A stretch of DNA of 64,000 bases from the NCBI GenBank assembly GCA_036873755.1, contig JAVTVY010017318.1, forward strand, positions 1 to 64,000. Reading direction: 5' to 3'. The position numbers and the translations under genes were made by a program. Shown here piece after piece: positions 8,804 through 20,309 of this stretch (the first letter of the stretch is position 1; each line of letters starts with the position of its first letter). The notes beneath the pieces are model-generated. The model did not search any database and had not been told where the DNA came from. It saw only the letters and a program-made list of their open reading frames with translations. The stretch comes from Hanleya hanleyi (taxonomy: Eukaryota; Mollusca; Polyplacophora; Lepidopleurida; Hanleyidae).

Positions 8804-10390
8804 GCAAAGTGACTGGCCCATTACCAACTCTGTACGAGAATTGGATAATTGCTCATCTTAGCTATCTAAATCAACCGAACGGCAGTATATTGATGTCGTC
8901 ACAATATGTCTAGCCGCGATATACATCAAATGAACCACATTGGACGGTTATTTAGCCGAGGACTGGGTTTGAGGAGTGTTGTGGAAAGCTTTGTGATCGA
9001 CTGATTCGTCCCTCCTTCTTTGGCGGGAACACACGAGTTGTCGACAGCGCCGGTGTTAGATGTATATAACTCACAAGTAAGGTGAAATGTAATCATTTCT
9101 GGAGGTACGTTTATTGATTTGCTGGATCCAAATTTCACATCCCCCCTCCCCGTCTTTCGCTCTACTTTACTATCTCAGTTGTACCATATCTGGGCATTTT
9201 ACACTGGTGCCTATCGTCGTGTTCGAATATTCTAATTGAACCGGGTGAGCTAGATTATTACTACTCCCAGAAGAGTCTGGTCAACATCGGTCCCGTGCCG
9301 TTGGGATAAGAACAAATGTCAAACTGCCGTGACAGACCTAGCTGACTGTGGTTTGCAATGTAAATAAACATGGCTGCTGATGTGTTCTGTCGCTGACAGA
9401 ACTGGAAATAAAGAATATGGCGGATATCAACTTCGTAAATCTGACAGATAATATGTCTGACAATTCCTGGAATGTCTGGAAAAGGTAGTGTACTCTTGAT
9501 ACATGGATTTGAGCAGTTCATGAACGCTGACTGACGCTTGATTCAGCTTCGACAACGCACCTCGGTACCAATGCAATGTGGATGATCTGGAAGTTTTCGC
9601 CTAGTTTTCGCGCTTATTCTATCTCGACGTGTACAATTATGGGTTACATAAATCAAATATTGTTAGCATATGGTAAATATTCTTAAAATATGTTGTTTAA
9701 TATCACAATTGACCATTTAAAGATCTTTTTGTTCGAAAACTGTGGATTCTTTATCCCCAACTCTACTACGGCTGGGCTGTTCAGTCGAAGAATCGGCGAC
9801 TAAACTATAGCGCTATACGGTTCTTTGGCTTATGAAATTTGACTTGAAAGTCCATTTCTACTAAATCATTGCTGTTTCCGATTGTAACGAAAGTGCGGAA
9901 ATGCAAGCAACCCCTTGGGTTCCCCTTTAATAAATCACAGCTAATGAATGACATGTAACTATGGGGGAAAACGAAAGTGACATTGTGTTTATGTGTGTTG
10001 TTCACTTACCTGATGGAATTCAACGCTGTAATTTTCTAGAATAAACTATAATGATCCAGGAGACAGTAAACTGTAAACTCGAAATCACGGTAAAATTACC
10101 TCAAACGATCAGTTGAGACGGCGAAAGGCACCACGGTGAAGCTCGCTTGCTTCGTTGTTGATACCATCAGCCAGTAACGAGGAAGTGTTGGAGAAAATAT
10201 GCAAATGTATGACAGCGAACTTTGCGGTCGTCGTGTGAATTAACTAGAGAGAGTGGGAAGCTGAGATTTATCAGTTACCTTCGTTATGAATTCTGAAGTC
10301 CAGATAATCTCATCGGGGAGCGGTGTGTTATGACATTAAAGAGAGCGTTGGCATCGTCGACTTCTGTTTCTACCTTTATCCGCAGACGAG
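8804..10390. other. No gene recognised
   Basis: Unique-looking sequence with short frames only. One ATGCAAATG octamer occurs at about 10199. Confidence 0.4.
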
Positions 10391-10394
10391 CGTT

Positions 10395-10410
10395 AGGCCT
10401 ATATAAGACG
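10395..10410 (+). promoter_or_regulatory. Possible TATA element
   Basis: GCCTATATAAGACGGG looks like a core promoter and is followed by CG-rich sequence, but no credible product lies downstream. It could belong to a solo LTR or other retroelement together with the tandem blocks at 10640-11870 and CAATAAATC at about 11089. No LTR boundaries could be found. Confidence 0.25.
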
Positions 10411-10639
10411 GGCTCCCGCTAAAACGAGGCAGTCCACCAGAAATCTCGAGGCGAGGGGACGCACAATTGTATTGGGGAGAAGAAATTTTATATCTTGCCG
10501 CCACCGGGCCGGAGAAGGGCCGTGACCAGACCGGCGAATTTCTGCCGCCGCCGAATTGGAGAACAGCCGCCGCCGAATTTTATAGCACAAATTTACACAC
10601 ACTCACATTCATATGTCCGGGCTGCGTTTACTCTAATAT

Positions 10640-10880
10640 CATCTCTACCTGACTCGACCATATTGCACAGTCGTGCGGGTACAGCACTGGGAATTAGAGT
10701 ATAGACACTTAGCGTTAACGGCTATTGCTATCTCTACCCTACTCGACCGTGTCGCACAGTCGTGGGGGTGTAGCTCTGAGAAATAACTAACGGCGTTAGT
10801 GTTGACAGCGTGGCCATACCTTAGATTCATCTCTACCTGTCTCGACCGTATCGCCAAGTCGTGCGGGTACAGCACTGTGG
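10640..10880 (+). repeat. Tandem repeat, about 90-100 bp, three copies
   Basis: Three copies of ATCTCTACCTGACTCGACC, about 15 bases, then CAGTCGTGCGGGTACAGCAC, starting near 10644, 10731 and 10830, with diverged spacers. Confidence 0.75.
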
Positions 10881-11164
10881 TTAATGGTATCGATGTAGCT
10901 GTATCCGGTAGGGGATGCTCATCCCTGTGAAGAGGGTTCAGCTAAACTAAATCAATCACAGATCCTACATAAAGAATTATTCATGCACACACTTACTTAA
11001 ACACACAACCGACAGGTTGAAATACATTCACGCTAACACTCACAAGCTACAGGCTTCAGTCTAGAGCTTGATATATATACACCTACCCAATAAATCATAC
11101 ATTTGTCGTCTCCCACAACCCTGCACATACGTTATATAATTCACGGCCAATCATATATTAATAC

Positions 11165-11330
11165 TGCCCCATACAGTGGTAGTAAAAGGGGGAATCCTTG
11201 ACCAGATACCCGCCTATTGCGGATGACCATACATTAGTGGTAAAAGAGGGTTCCTAGACCAGGTGACCATCTATTAGGGAGGTCCATGCAGTAGTGGGAG
11301 AAAAGGGTTACTAGATCAGGTGCCTACCCA
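11165..11330 (+). repeat. Tandem repeat, about 57 bp, three copies
   Basis: Copies begin CCATACAGTGGTAGTAAAAG (11170), CCATACATTAGTGGTAAAAG (11228) and CCATGCAGTAGTGGGAGAAA (11284), each followed by an ACCAG-type box. Confidence 0.72.
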
Positions 11331-11639
11331 TCCACCGTGTGTTATCGATGTCCGATCCTATGTGGACCGTGTAGCCGTGAACTCTAGCCTTGATGATTCG
11401 TCCTTGGAGCCGGGCCGCGGAATGAGTCGCCGTGAGCGGGGTTCGCTGAAGCCTGGGGGTTTATTCCTGCGAGGGGTACCGTCTGCTGCTGTGGTGAGCC
11501 GTGCAGTTGATTAGTCCTGCGGTGTTACAGAGAGACGGGCCGGTGCCGTAGAAGCCTTTCTACTGTGAGAGTACGGTCGTGCCCAGGCCGTTCGCATCCA
11601 TTGACAGTTACCAACGCTTGGAGGGGCCTATTTGTGTAA

Positions 11640-11870
11640 GACGATACACGACGACGACGAGAAGTCCATACAGCCCGAGCGTAGAAGACCGGAGGGAGGA
11701 AGACAGACGTCGGACTTAACCACGGAGGGCTCAGGTCGTGTAAGACGAGACACGACGTAAAGTGCATCCATGCAGGAGTGGACGAAGACCAGGGAAAGGA
11801 AGATAGACGCTGGACCCTACCACGAATACCTGGGGAAGGAAGATAGACGCTGGATCCAACCAAGAAGGAA
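11640..11870 (+). repeat. Degenerate tandem repeat block
   Basis: Recurring GGAAGGAAGATAGACGCTGGA and GTGTAAGACGAGACACGACG words at irregular spacing. The frame through it shows no protein family. Confidence 0.55.
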
Positions 11871-12420
11871 CCGGTCGTGACCAGAGTATGGCTGTAACAA
11901 GGCCTGGTCGCGATTTAGCTAGGGCTATATAATTTACATATATCTTTCTATTATATTGGACTTCGGTTAAAGATAACTATAAGAGTACAGGTAAATGCAA
12001 TTCATAGATCAGGGATCTTCTTTTCTGGAAGTGTACGCTACCGCGATCTGAATCCTGTATACCTGCTCATAGAATTATATGTTAGTATTGTATTAATTTG
12101 CTTTGGTTGTCATTACAGGTCTTCCTTTCCAACCTCCTCGATCCAGACAAGGTGACAGGTTGAATCGCACTCCCTCGTTGGCCAAGATCAGTGCACGAGT
12201 GCGTTCCCGGTAGCCTGACAGTTTGTCTTGGGGACCATGAGCACTCTCTTGTGGATCTGAAACATCCATTCCCCACGAAACGTTTCACGAATATGTCAAA
12301 TTATTTGACGCGTTCACAGCCGTTCGCATTATCACTTTTCTCGTATTTGGCTAGCAAGTTTTAAACGCACTTTACCTCGCCTCTTTCCAGAAATAGAACG
12401 CTGCTCGTAGATATAAATTT
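11871..12420. other. No gene recognised
   Basis: AT-rich then mixed sequence. A short acceptor-preceded frame at 12119-12160 is noted under rejected items. Confidence 0.35.
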
Positions 12421-12532
12421 GTTATCCTGTCGCTGCTTGCTTGATACTGAATGTTATCCTGGTTCCTGGTGAATGGCAATTCCTCCAGGAACAGGATACA
12501 ATTCAGTATCGAACTCACAGGGACGGGATAAC
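12421..12532. mobile_element. Small hairpin element (112 bp inverted repeat)
   Basis: Left arm 12421-12469 (GTTATCCTGTCGCTG... GGTTCCTGG) faces right arm 12485-12532 (CCAGGAAC... GGGACGGGATAAC) across a 15-base loop. The arms match with few mismatches. It is a snapback MITE or a structured site; no target duplication is clear. Confidence 0.7.
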
Positions 12533-13543
12533 CTGTACTATCATTCGACTGGTCTGTGATTTCATTGACGAGTTAGACCCGAATAACATAAATAAGTCGC
12601 TGACCAGTTGATATGGCGACTGCATTCCGCCCGCGACATATCCAGAGAAACGCGACCTCATCATTGGGCACACCTCACTCGAGTCCAAATTGTTCCACTG
12701 TGTGAAACTTAGTCGGGTCCTTTACTCGACTCTAGAGTGAACTTAGAGGTACGATCGAACGCGCCACATATGTAGGCCCGAGCAGTAGTTTCATCTTTCA
12801 TCGTGCCTAGTGATGGGCCTTCCACATCAAGTTAACGTGTCCAGAATTCCGCACAGAACAGAAAAAGACAAGAGGATGTTAAGTTATTTGTTGACCTTCT
12901 TAAAGTAATACAATTTGGCTGGGAAAACGCCTGTCACCGTCGATTTCATATCTTCTCACCTGAGACTGGGCCGGTTCATCTGACGAATGTCCAGAAGGTG
13001 TATCCGTTAAAAAGCAATGTCAAACGGAAAAGACTGTCTTCATGTAGGGTGGTCCGAATTACTCCCCTCTCCTACATCCGCTGTAAAAATATTCCATTTT
13101 TTTTCAAGTTTGTTTCAATTTGTTCACACCAACGTGTCCGTGCTCTGAGTACTGACCCATCCCAAAGCTTCCCCCAGTTTACAGATGTATATTTGAAATA
13201 TCCAGCTACTCCGTTGACCTCGTGATATGATGAACAGAGAAATCTCAGAATTGATTGATATATCTAAATTTAATTCAATCGAATGCCACTATAGTTTTTG
13301 GGGAATAAATATTTATCTGATGAAACAGGTTAAAACATACTAGAAGATTAGTTTTACCTTGAACTATTAAAGTTTAAAATCCCTGTTTTATATATACCCG
13401 CTACCGTTCACTTGTCGCCCACTCTCTGCAAAGTGAGATGACCTTGATCTGCCAAGAGTTAGGTGTTTGAATACGGAAAGCCGGGCGTCCGTCTCAGATC
13501 TGGATTCAGTGACGTGTCAGAGGGGCGTTTTTTTAAATCGTGT
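12533..13543. other. No gene recognised
   Basis: No long frame, no repeat paired within the window. Confidence 0.35.
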
Positions 13544-13548
13544 TTTAA

Positions 13549-13945
13549 CAGGTCGGGGAAATGTACCTCTCCAATTTTGGAGGTAAAAAAGGTCGTTTTT
13601 CTTGAATAACTCAGAAAATATGAACAAAATAACATTTTTTCTAAACGGCGCTAAAATTGATATATAGTTACATATGTTAACACATTTTGTCATTGGTAGG
13701 ATTTATAGTTAACCTGTTCGAACGTGTTGAAATGACAATTTGAAAAAACAACAGACCACTTTCTATCTCCTGAAGTACAAATGTAGATAGGCTACAATTT
13801 CTTCAAAGCACGTAAACCAATGTGAAAATATATCAATTTTAGCGCCATTTAGAAAAAAATGCTATTTTGTTAATATTTTCTGACTTAGTCAAGAAAAACG
13901 ACCTTTTTCACCTCCAAAATTGGAGAGGCACATTTCCCCGACCTG
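13549..13945. mobile_element. MITE, CAGGTCGGGGAAAT termini, TTTAA target duplication
   Basis: A 397-bp snapback element. The left end CAGGTCGGGGAAATGTACC pairs with the right end GGCACATTTCCCCGACCTG, and the similarity continues inward for about 150 bases per arm. TTTAA directly flanks both sides (13544-13548, 13946-13950). A relative at 37618-38560 is flanked by TTCAA, so the family appears to duplicate TTYAA. A solo end fragment lies at about 27566-27592. Confidence 0.8.
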
Positions 13946-14214
13946 TTTAATTAGGTTGGAGAGTGGCCTTACCCGGTTAGAGTGAAGTTTGCAATGACAA
14001 CACAGCTTCTTATGTTCACTGTACCAGCGAGACATCATCATGGTAAATTAGACCTTCAGCACATTATTTTTATGTACTGATCAAGTTGAAGTATATGCCA
14101 CTTTGACTTTAACTGATCTCTCATGCTATACCATTCAATTCTTGTGATGATTTTAGAAATATGCAGTCAGTATATTTTGTCTGTTGGGTCATATGACTTC
14201 TTGTCAGTACGTCG

Positions 14215-14550
14215 GCATCGTTTTCCATCACCCTTTTAATGTTTAATGTTAAAGTTCTGATGTCGCTGTGACCCACCAATCTTGGGAAGTCAGATGACCC
14301 AAGTGAAGGTATAGGTCACTGTAACCCAAAAAGAGGATTTCCTCAAAAATTGTAAATCTGTTAAGGTCAAGGTCAAAGGTCAAGTTCATCAACCCCAAAA
14401 TCAGGAAATCTTAAAAAATGACAATTGTTTTGTGGCAATATAGATCAAAATTGAATTCAAGGTCACTGTGACACCTAAATCAGGAATTCATTCAAAATCT
14501 CAATATTTGTGTCAGTATAGAATTTAGGGAGAAAGGATGTGACGCGAACC
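14215..14550 (+). repeat. AGGTCA-rich repeated region
   Basis: Recurring AAGGTCACTGTGACCC and AAGGTCAAGGTCAAAGGTCA words. These include DR0 and DR1 arrangements of the nuclear-receptor half site, but this composition is common in dispersed invertebrate repeats, so a regulatory role is only a possibility. Confidence 0.45.
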
Positions 14551-14554
14551 TAAA

Positions 14555-14723
14555 TTGAAGTCAAAGGTCAAAATCACATCTTTTTTGTGTGAGTGGATAC
14601 ATCGATTTGTCGCGTAAGAAAATAGCGGTCAAATTATTGTGTGGGGTCTATTGAAGCCAATTTTGACTCTTGTTAATAAGATGGTGACTGGTACCCCCAA
14701 ATAAGATTTAGGCTAAACCACAG
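14555..14723 (+). repeat. Direct repeat, copy 1 (about 169 bp)
   Basis: Nearly identical to 15204-15373, from TTGAAGTCAAAGGTCAAAAT to GGCTAAACCACAGA. One visible difference is GTCGCG against GTTGCG. A recent duplication about 650 bases apart. Confidence 0.9.
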
Positions 14724-15203
14724 ACAACTTGATCTATTTTCTTAATAGTATTTTTAATTTAGTTTTCTCTTCACTGAACACTGTAAAAGGTAGTATTTCC
14801 AAATGGTCTGGGGTTACGGCTATTTTCTGACGGGGTTTTTTCTAATGGATGTAATGGAAAGAGTATGTATGGTCAAATACCTTAGAAATATCATTGAATT
14901 ATCTCTTCTATTTGTTCTAGTGACATTATAATTTAGTTTCGATAATCTCGGTTGTTTGAAAAGTTCATAAACCAATTTTGTTCTTTTGATTATAGGCGAT
15001 AAGCCAAAGCCCTGGAATTGCCTTACTTTTCGTTTCAGTTCACACATCTGGCAAGAAAATGTTCTCTATATTCTTTTGATAGTAAGTACCTACATACAAA
15101 TTTCCGGAAAGAGTGGACATTCCGGAAGATGGGCAACTAAGGAGACATTGGACAAAAAGGACGCACTGTTCAAATTTGAGAAAACGCATTATTTGGTTTT
15201 TCT

Positions 15204-15373
15204 TTGAAGTCAAAGGTCAAAATCACATCTTTTTTGTGTGAGTGGATACATCGATTTGTTGCGTAAGAAAATAGCGGTCAAATTATTGTGTGGGGTCTAT
15301 TGAAGCCAATTTTGACTCTTGTTAATAAGATGGTGACTGGTACCCCCAAATAAGATTTAGGCTAAACCACAGA
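15204..15373 (+). repeat. Direct repeat, copy 2 (about 170 bp)
   Basis: Partner of 14555-14723. Its last 17 bases (GATTTAGGCTAAACCAC) are duplicated once more immediately downstream, suggesting slippage or microhomology at the junction. Confidence 0.9.
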
Positions 15374-15394
15374 GATTTAGGCTAAACCACGGAG

Positions 15395-16001
15395 AGATGT
15401 TCAAATGATACATTTTTTTTATTTATCAACTGAACTTGATATATTTGGTATTATTTTACAGCCAAATGATTAGTCTTGTTACCTGAATGATTTGGATTTT
15501 CATTCGTCAGCTATGTCAGTAATGGGTAAAAAGGTCATAACTACTTTTTTCCTCAAAGATCGATTTATCCCGTGATTGAATAGTCCTGGAACTTTCCAAG
15601 TTACTATCGTATACTGGGTTTGAACCTGGCTATAATGAAGGAGGCTGACCGGAGCAGTTCGTAAGCCCTGATCAGTTTGCCCCGATATATTGCGACAAAT
15701 ACCATGTTCAAGTGTATATTCGAATGAATCCAAGTTTATCATGACTATGTTATAATTCTTGATGATTTTTAATCTTCAGAAAATAGGCCTTCCTAAAAAA
15801 TGAATCGAAGTCAATAAAGACAGACAGACAGATTTTGAATTTGTGGCCTCCCATCCTAAGTCAATAAAGATCAAGAGGGCACGGTACACATATACCTACA
15901 CAAATGCACACACTCTGTAATGGCAGAGCTCGTTAAATCCCACACCACGCATCTTTGGGAGTTAAATGAGTTGTATTATATAATGTTATCTGCGGCAATT
16001 C
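15395..16001. other. No gene recognised
   Basis: AT-rich. GTCAATAAAGA occurs twice (about 15810 and 15858) with a short CAGA repeat between. No gene-like frame. Confidence 0.35.
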
Positions 16002-16606
16002 TTAACCCTATCTGGCCTGGGATTTTTGGGACGTATCCTGGCCTAGAGGGGACCGAAATGCCACCCCACCCCCTAATTATTTTTCTTGTCCCGTGAGCTA
16101 GGGAACTAAAACTGACCACACCATACCCTTGGGTCAAGATCTACCAGAAAATGTAAAAAATCCAAGATGGGCGCTTCGATGACGTCACAGTGACGTCATT
16201 TTTATAAACGGAATTTTTTGGTAGATTTTTTGGTCAGATTTTGCAATTTATTTATTGAAGCAATTTCTCCGCAAAAACTGCACGATAAATTATTAAATGT
16301 TAATGTAATGTGAAATAAAATAGTTTTTGTCCACTTTTCATAGCGAAAAAGCAGAAATTTTGAAGAAATATAACGAAAAAATCACTTTTCTGGTACCCCA
16401 CGTTGTCGCCATCTTGAATTTACCCAAGATTCTCTGCTCGGTGGGTCATGTAAATATGCTCAAAATGACTCCAATATGATAAACTATGAACTCACGGAGT
16501 TTCAGCTCTCCAGTTTTGTCGTTCCGGAGATATTGCAGAAAGTTTGGTTGGGGGAGCCATTTTGCCCCGCCCCCCCCCCCCCCCACCCCCGGCCAGATAG
16601 GGTTAA
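16002..16606 (+). mobile_element. MITE with TTAA termini (piggyBac-like), copy 2
   Basis: Starts TTAA-CCCTATCTGGCC (16002) and ends GGCCAGATAGGG-TTAA (16606): a perfect 12-bp terminal inverted repeat flanked by TTAA. The inside holds CTAATTATTTTTC, CAAGATGGGCGC, the doubled CRE TGACGTCACAGTGACGTCA (about 16182-16200), CGCCATCTTGAA and a C run before the right end. No transposase frame, so it depends on an element elsewhere. Confidence 0.82.
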
Positions 16607-18140
16607 GAAACATTCGGAACTACTGTTCAATGTATCATGCCCAGAAATGACCAACATAATAAATGTCAACTTCTGTGAAATCGATTTATGCTAAGATAGA
16701 GAATATTCTATTAATATATTCCCTCATCTTAAGCATGAGGGATATGACTTGGTTACCCAGAAATAAGCCATGGCCATTGTACGAATTTAGTGCGAATGTA
16801 TGTCAGCAGAGGTCAGAGGTCAGGTCATACTTGCCGTATCAATCTTGTGCATACTGATAGGTAATTATCTCGGGAGATCCATTTCTAAAGATGTAATCTT
16901 TTTTTCCTTTGCTGTATTGATTATATTGCGCCACCGATCGACACACAAGATATATCCGCCATACTCGTGATATTTCTCTAATGGTAGAGATTGAAAGATA
17001 TTATTGAAATTAGTCTATGTCAGTATGTGTTCCATCTTTTTAGCTGTGCAAGTTTTTCAAGAAATAATTTTGTCATCTGCCTTCAACTACTTCTGCCCAA
17101 GATTATTCACAGATCGAACTAATTTCGAATAAAAATTAAATTTAGGGGGGGGGGGGGATATGGTCACATTATCCGACCTGTATCGAAATCTATTGACCAC
17201 ATATTGCAATAAGGACATTATTGTGAAGGTATTTGTTTGGACTATGGCCTATGTAGTTCAGAAGCGTTTAATATTAAGGACAGGTGTCGGTTATGTAGGT
17301 TAGTATGTCACCATTCGGTCTACAGACCCCAATTAATGGTATGCGATAATTTTGCTAGCTTATATGCAAATGAAAGGAAATCTGTCACTCATGTTATGTT
17401 CTGTGGAATGATTTCCCTTGAGAAGTCCCTATGATTTCTTAAGGATAATCCATTGAATGGGTCAAACGGTGAGAGCATCACTTTGATGCGAACAATCAGG
17501 TACGTGACAGCCGGAAGAGCAAACTTCAATAGTATTCAGTAAGACACAGTTAGTAGCATGATGGTATGCGTATAGTAAATCATTTACCTGAACTTTGGTG
17601 ATAAACTTGTACAAGTGAATCCAATGTTATGAATACCCACATTCAGAGATCACAAATGTGGCAAGTAATAACACAGTCCATCTGTACACCACCAATATAA
17701 AGGTAAAATTCACACCCGGGATCAGAATTCACTTCAGTCTCTCTCTCTCTGGACACAAACACCACACATTCGTACAGCACTGCTGATTTACCATAAACCC
17801 TCCGATCAACGCCGTGATTGCTTAGTGTCGGGAGGCATGACTAATTGAGGTCGGATCACACCAGGTCGGAAACGACTAATCTATCGATCTTCAATCATAA
17901 ACAGTTCGAGTTACTGTCACATGCACAATGTCCTGCATGTAGGACCAAGCGCTCCAGGCAGAATCAGCGAGCGTAATTCAGAGTTCATCATTTACAATGT
18001 TAACTTCATGTCGTCTTAAATGACACATTATCGTGACATCATCGTCACGACAACTTCAAGCCTTGTAGCACATGTACTGCTTTGACAGTTAAACTAGTAT
18101 CCGCGTTAAAACCATGGCCTTTGTGAGTGGATGTGTTTTA
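16607..18140. other. No gene recognised
   Basis: Unique-looking AT-rich sequence with a G run near 17144-17157. Short frames only. Confidence 0.4.
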
Positions 18141-18146
18141 AGAAGC

Positions 18147-18252
18147 GGAATGTCCTCGTAACTCTCCATTCCTTAAAAACAATGGGCCTCGGCCCCATCG
18201 GGGCCTCGGCTCCATTATTTTTGAGGAATGGAGAGTTACTCGGACATTCCCC
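18147..18252. repeat. Palindrome at the outer end of the foldback array
   Basis: GGAATGTCCTCGTAACTCTC at 18147 faces GAGAGTTACTCGGACATTCC ending near 18252. The arms are about 50 bases and meet at GGCCTCGGCCCC-ATC-GGGGCCTCGG. The right half recurs at 21440-21496. Confidence 0.75.
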
Positions 18253-19350
18253 TCTACATCCCAGACATACTCTTACTATTCAGCAGTGAACGAAACGTTG
18301 TCATTGAAGACATATTCGAAAGGAAATGTTCCAAATGTTCAAAGACAAATCGAAATGATATATTTCAATAATAAAATTACCCCAAATTCCTATCAATCTC
18401 AAATATGTTAAATAACCCTATGTTGTGAAATTCTATCTTGTAGAAATAGCAGTTGCATTGGTCCAGGCCTCCGATTGGATATCAGTCTGAATCAGTTAAC
18501 TTGACTCATTCAAAGGACTATTATCCACAATGAGAAAATATGTTAGTCTGGATGGCGCTGTTATCGTCGCTATGTTGGGCCGGAGATCAGCTACTGCGGG
18601 AATAAAAACAAAATGGCGGGGATCAGGCTTCAAACGCACTGGTGAAGAACAAGCCGTTCTGTCTTCCCATTTTGGCGATGGTACTTGCCATGGGTACTTG
18701 AAACGTCTTTTCGTGGGCTCCTGGTCCCGGTACACGCTGTGAAGCATGAGATTAGATTGTCAAGCAAACGTATTCAATATGGTCAGTTCATCACACACGA
18801 TATGAAATATTTATCTTGGTAATATTTTACCAACACCATGAACACGGCACAATGGTCCGTGTAATCTTGCACAGTTCAATTTTCGTTTTTCGTTTTTGAT
18901 TTCTCAAAATCAAAAATTGAAATTTGACCGTCAATTTTCAATTTTCGTTTTTTGTTTTTGTAACCTCAAAACAAAAATTGAAATTTGGCGTCAATTATCG
19001 TTTCTTTTTTTTTTTTGCAATCTCAAAAACAAAAATTTATATTTGACCGTCAATTTTCGTTTTTGTTTTGTCAAAATCAAAAATTGAAATTTGACCGTCA
19101 ATTTTCGTTTTTGTTTTGTCAAAATCAAAAATTGAAATTTGACCGTCAATTTTCGTTTTTGTTTTGTCAAAATCAAAAATTGAAATTTGACCGTCAATTT
19201 TCAATTTTTGATTTTGGGATTACAAAAACAAACAAAAAACGAAAATTGAAATTTGACATCCAATTTTCAATTCCGTTTTTCGTTTGCTTTTCGCAAAAAT
19301 GAAAGTTGCCTCGATGTCCGTTTTTCGTTTTTTCATTGTTGATTTTGCAC
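18190..19350 (+). mobile_element. Foldback-type element, arm A
   Basis: About 1.15 kb that recurs inverted at 20310-21496 (arm B) and again in direct orientation at 21490-22446 (arm C). The outer part is unique sequence with ACAAAATGGCGGGGATCAGG. The inner part (about 18880-19310) is a minisatellite of roughly 48 bp built of TCAATTTTCGTTTTTG and AAATCAAAAATTGAAATTTG. Long inverted repeats made of short tandem units are the hallmark of foldback transposons. The short frames in it are not conserved between arms. Confidence 0.75.
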
Positions 19351-19541
19351 GCGGAAGGATTATTTCCGGTACGACGAGTAGAATAGGAGACGCAAATCGT
19401 GTTGTATACGAGGTGTGAGCGTGAGAGGCACGTGGCCCACCACCCTCACGAGCCAGTGCATCGATCGATTAGTTGATCTCTATACTGGCTTGGTTAGTTG
19501 CCCAGATTAGTTTTGGATAAAAATAAATGAAGGGGTATCCT

Positions 19542-19712
19542 TTAACCCTATCTGGCCTGGGCTTTTTGGGACCTGTCCAGGCCTGGGGGGGGGGGGGCGA
19601 AATGGCCCCCCCTAATTATTTTTCTTACCCCTTGAGCTAGGGGGCTGAAACTTATTACACTATACCCCTGGGGCAAGCTCTACCAGAAAATGTAAAAAAA
19701 ATCCAAAATACT
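19542..19712 (+). mobile_element. Truncated TTAA-terminal MITE (copy 3)
   Basis: Begins TTAA-CCCTATCTGGCCTGGG like copy 2 and continues through the poly(G), CCCCCCTAATTATTTTTC and CTACCAGAAAATGTAAAA parts, then stops where LINE sequence begins. Arm C at about 22440 shows the site without this insertion (GGGGTATCCTTTGCATAG). Confidence 0.75.
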
Positions 19713-20180
19713 TACCTTTTACTGTCGATAGTCCACAAATTGTTCTACTGCTCAACTCAACTGCCTAAAGCCTTTAGGCAATATTTTACAAAACAATCAA
19801 CAGTGCATTACTATCAAACAAGAGGACATCAATTTAATATAGCTAGGCCGTTTTATCGGACAAACCTATCCTTCTACACCACTAAAATAGCTGGACCCCG
19901 TGAGTGGAATAAATTACCCTCCTCGATTAAATCCACACCATCTACTTCACTATTCAAATCACGCCTTAAATCATATCTGCTTGAAGACTGACCTGTCTCC
20001 ATACACATATATGCGCCTGGTATAATAATTCTATGTTGTATATCAGGACTACAAATTTCGCATATTACATGTATTAGGGATAGAAAAAGCCCCATGGGGC
20101 TTTATTCCCGCCTCTTACAGTTTGTGAGCATTACTAGAAATGAACATTTATGTGGTGAAAAAAATCAAATCAAATCAAAG
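19713..20180 (+). pseudogene. 5'-truncated LINE: C-terminus of reverse transcriptase ORF plus 3' tail
   Basis: An open frame from about 19740 to the TGA at 19989-19991 contains VHYYQTRGHQFN, GPREWNKLPSSIKS and LFKSRLKSYLLED. This is the conserved far C-terminus of LINE ORF2 proteins of the CR1/jockey kind. The visible frame starts on a TTG because the element is truncated, not because translation starts there. A 3' untranslated stretch of about 165 bases follows and ends in a short (ATCAA)n tail at 20162-20179, as expected for a LINE that primes on its own repeat. It is inserted at or beside the truncated MITE. Confidence 0.75.
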
Positions 20181-20308
20181 GAGATGGTATTGTAAGGCGG
20201 GGTTTTTGCCCACAGCCAGCCGACTCATAGGAATGTACATTTCTTCTCTCCATCTGTAATCACAATGCAATGTACAACTTGTCGTCGACGGCAAGTGTCA
20301 ATCAACGG
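20177..20308 (+). mobile_element. Terminal fragment of CAAAGGAGATGG family
   Basis: Starts CAAAGGAGATGGTATTGTAA with GGCGGGGTTTTTGCC. It is almost identical for about 130 bases to 24546-24681 (one clear difference, GTCGACGG against GTCGGCGG). The first 30 bases resemble the ends of the MITE at 53343-53910. Confidence 0.7.
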
Positions 20309-20309
20309 A

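Noticed and set aside
10395..11900. Solo LTR with TATATAAG promoter and CAATAAATC signal
   Set aside because: No TG...CA boundaries with flanking target duplication and no second LTR or primer-binding site were found; kept only as a weak promoter-like element.
12119..12160. Possible small terminal exon (VFLSNLLDPDKVTG then stop) after TTGTCATTACAG
   Set aside because: Only 14 codons, no partner exon and no recognisable family; acceptor-like sequences this good occur by chance.
18985..19302. KLKFDRQFSFLFCQNQ-type repeat proteins in the foldback arms
   Set aside because: Products of the AT-rich minisatellite; they appear on both strands and in all three arms with shifting frames.
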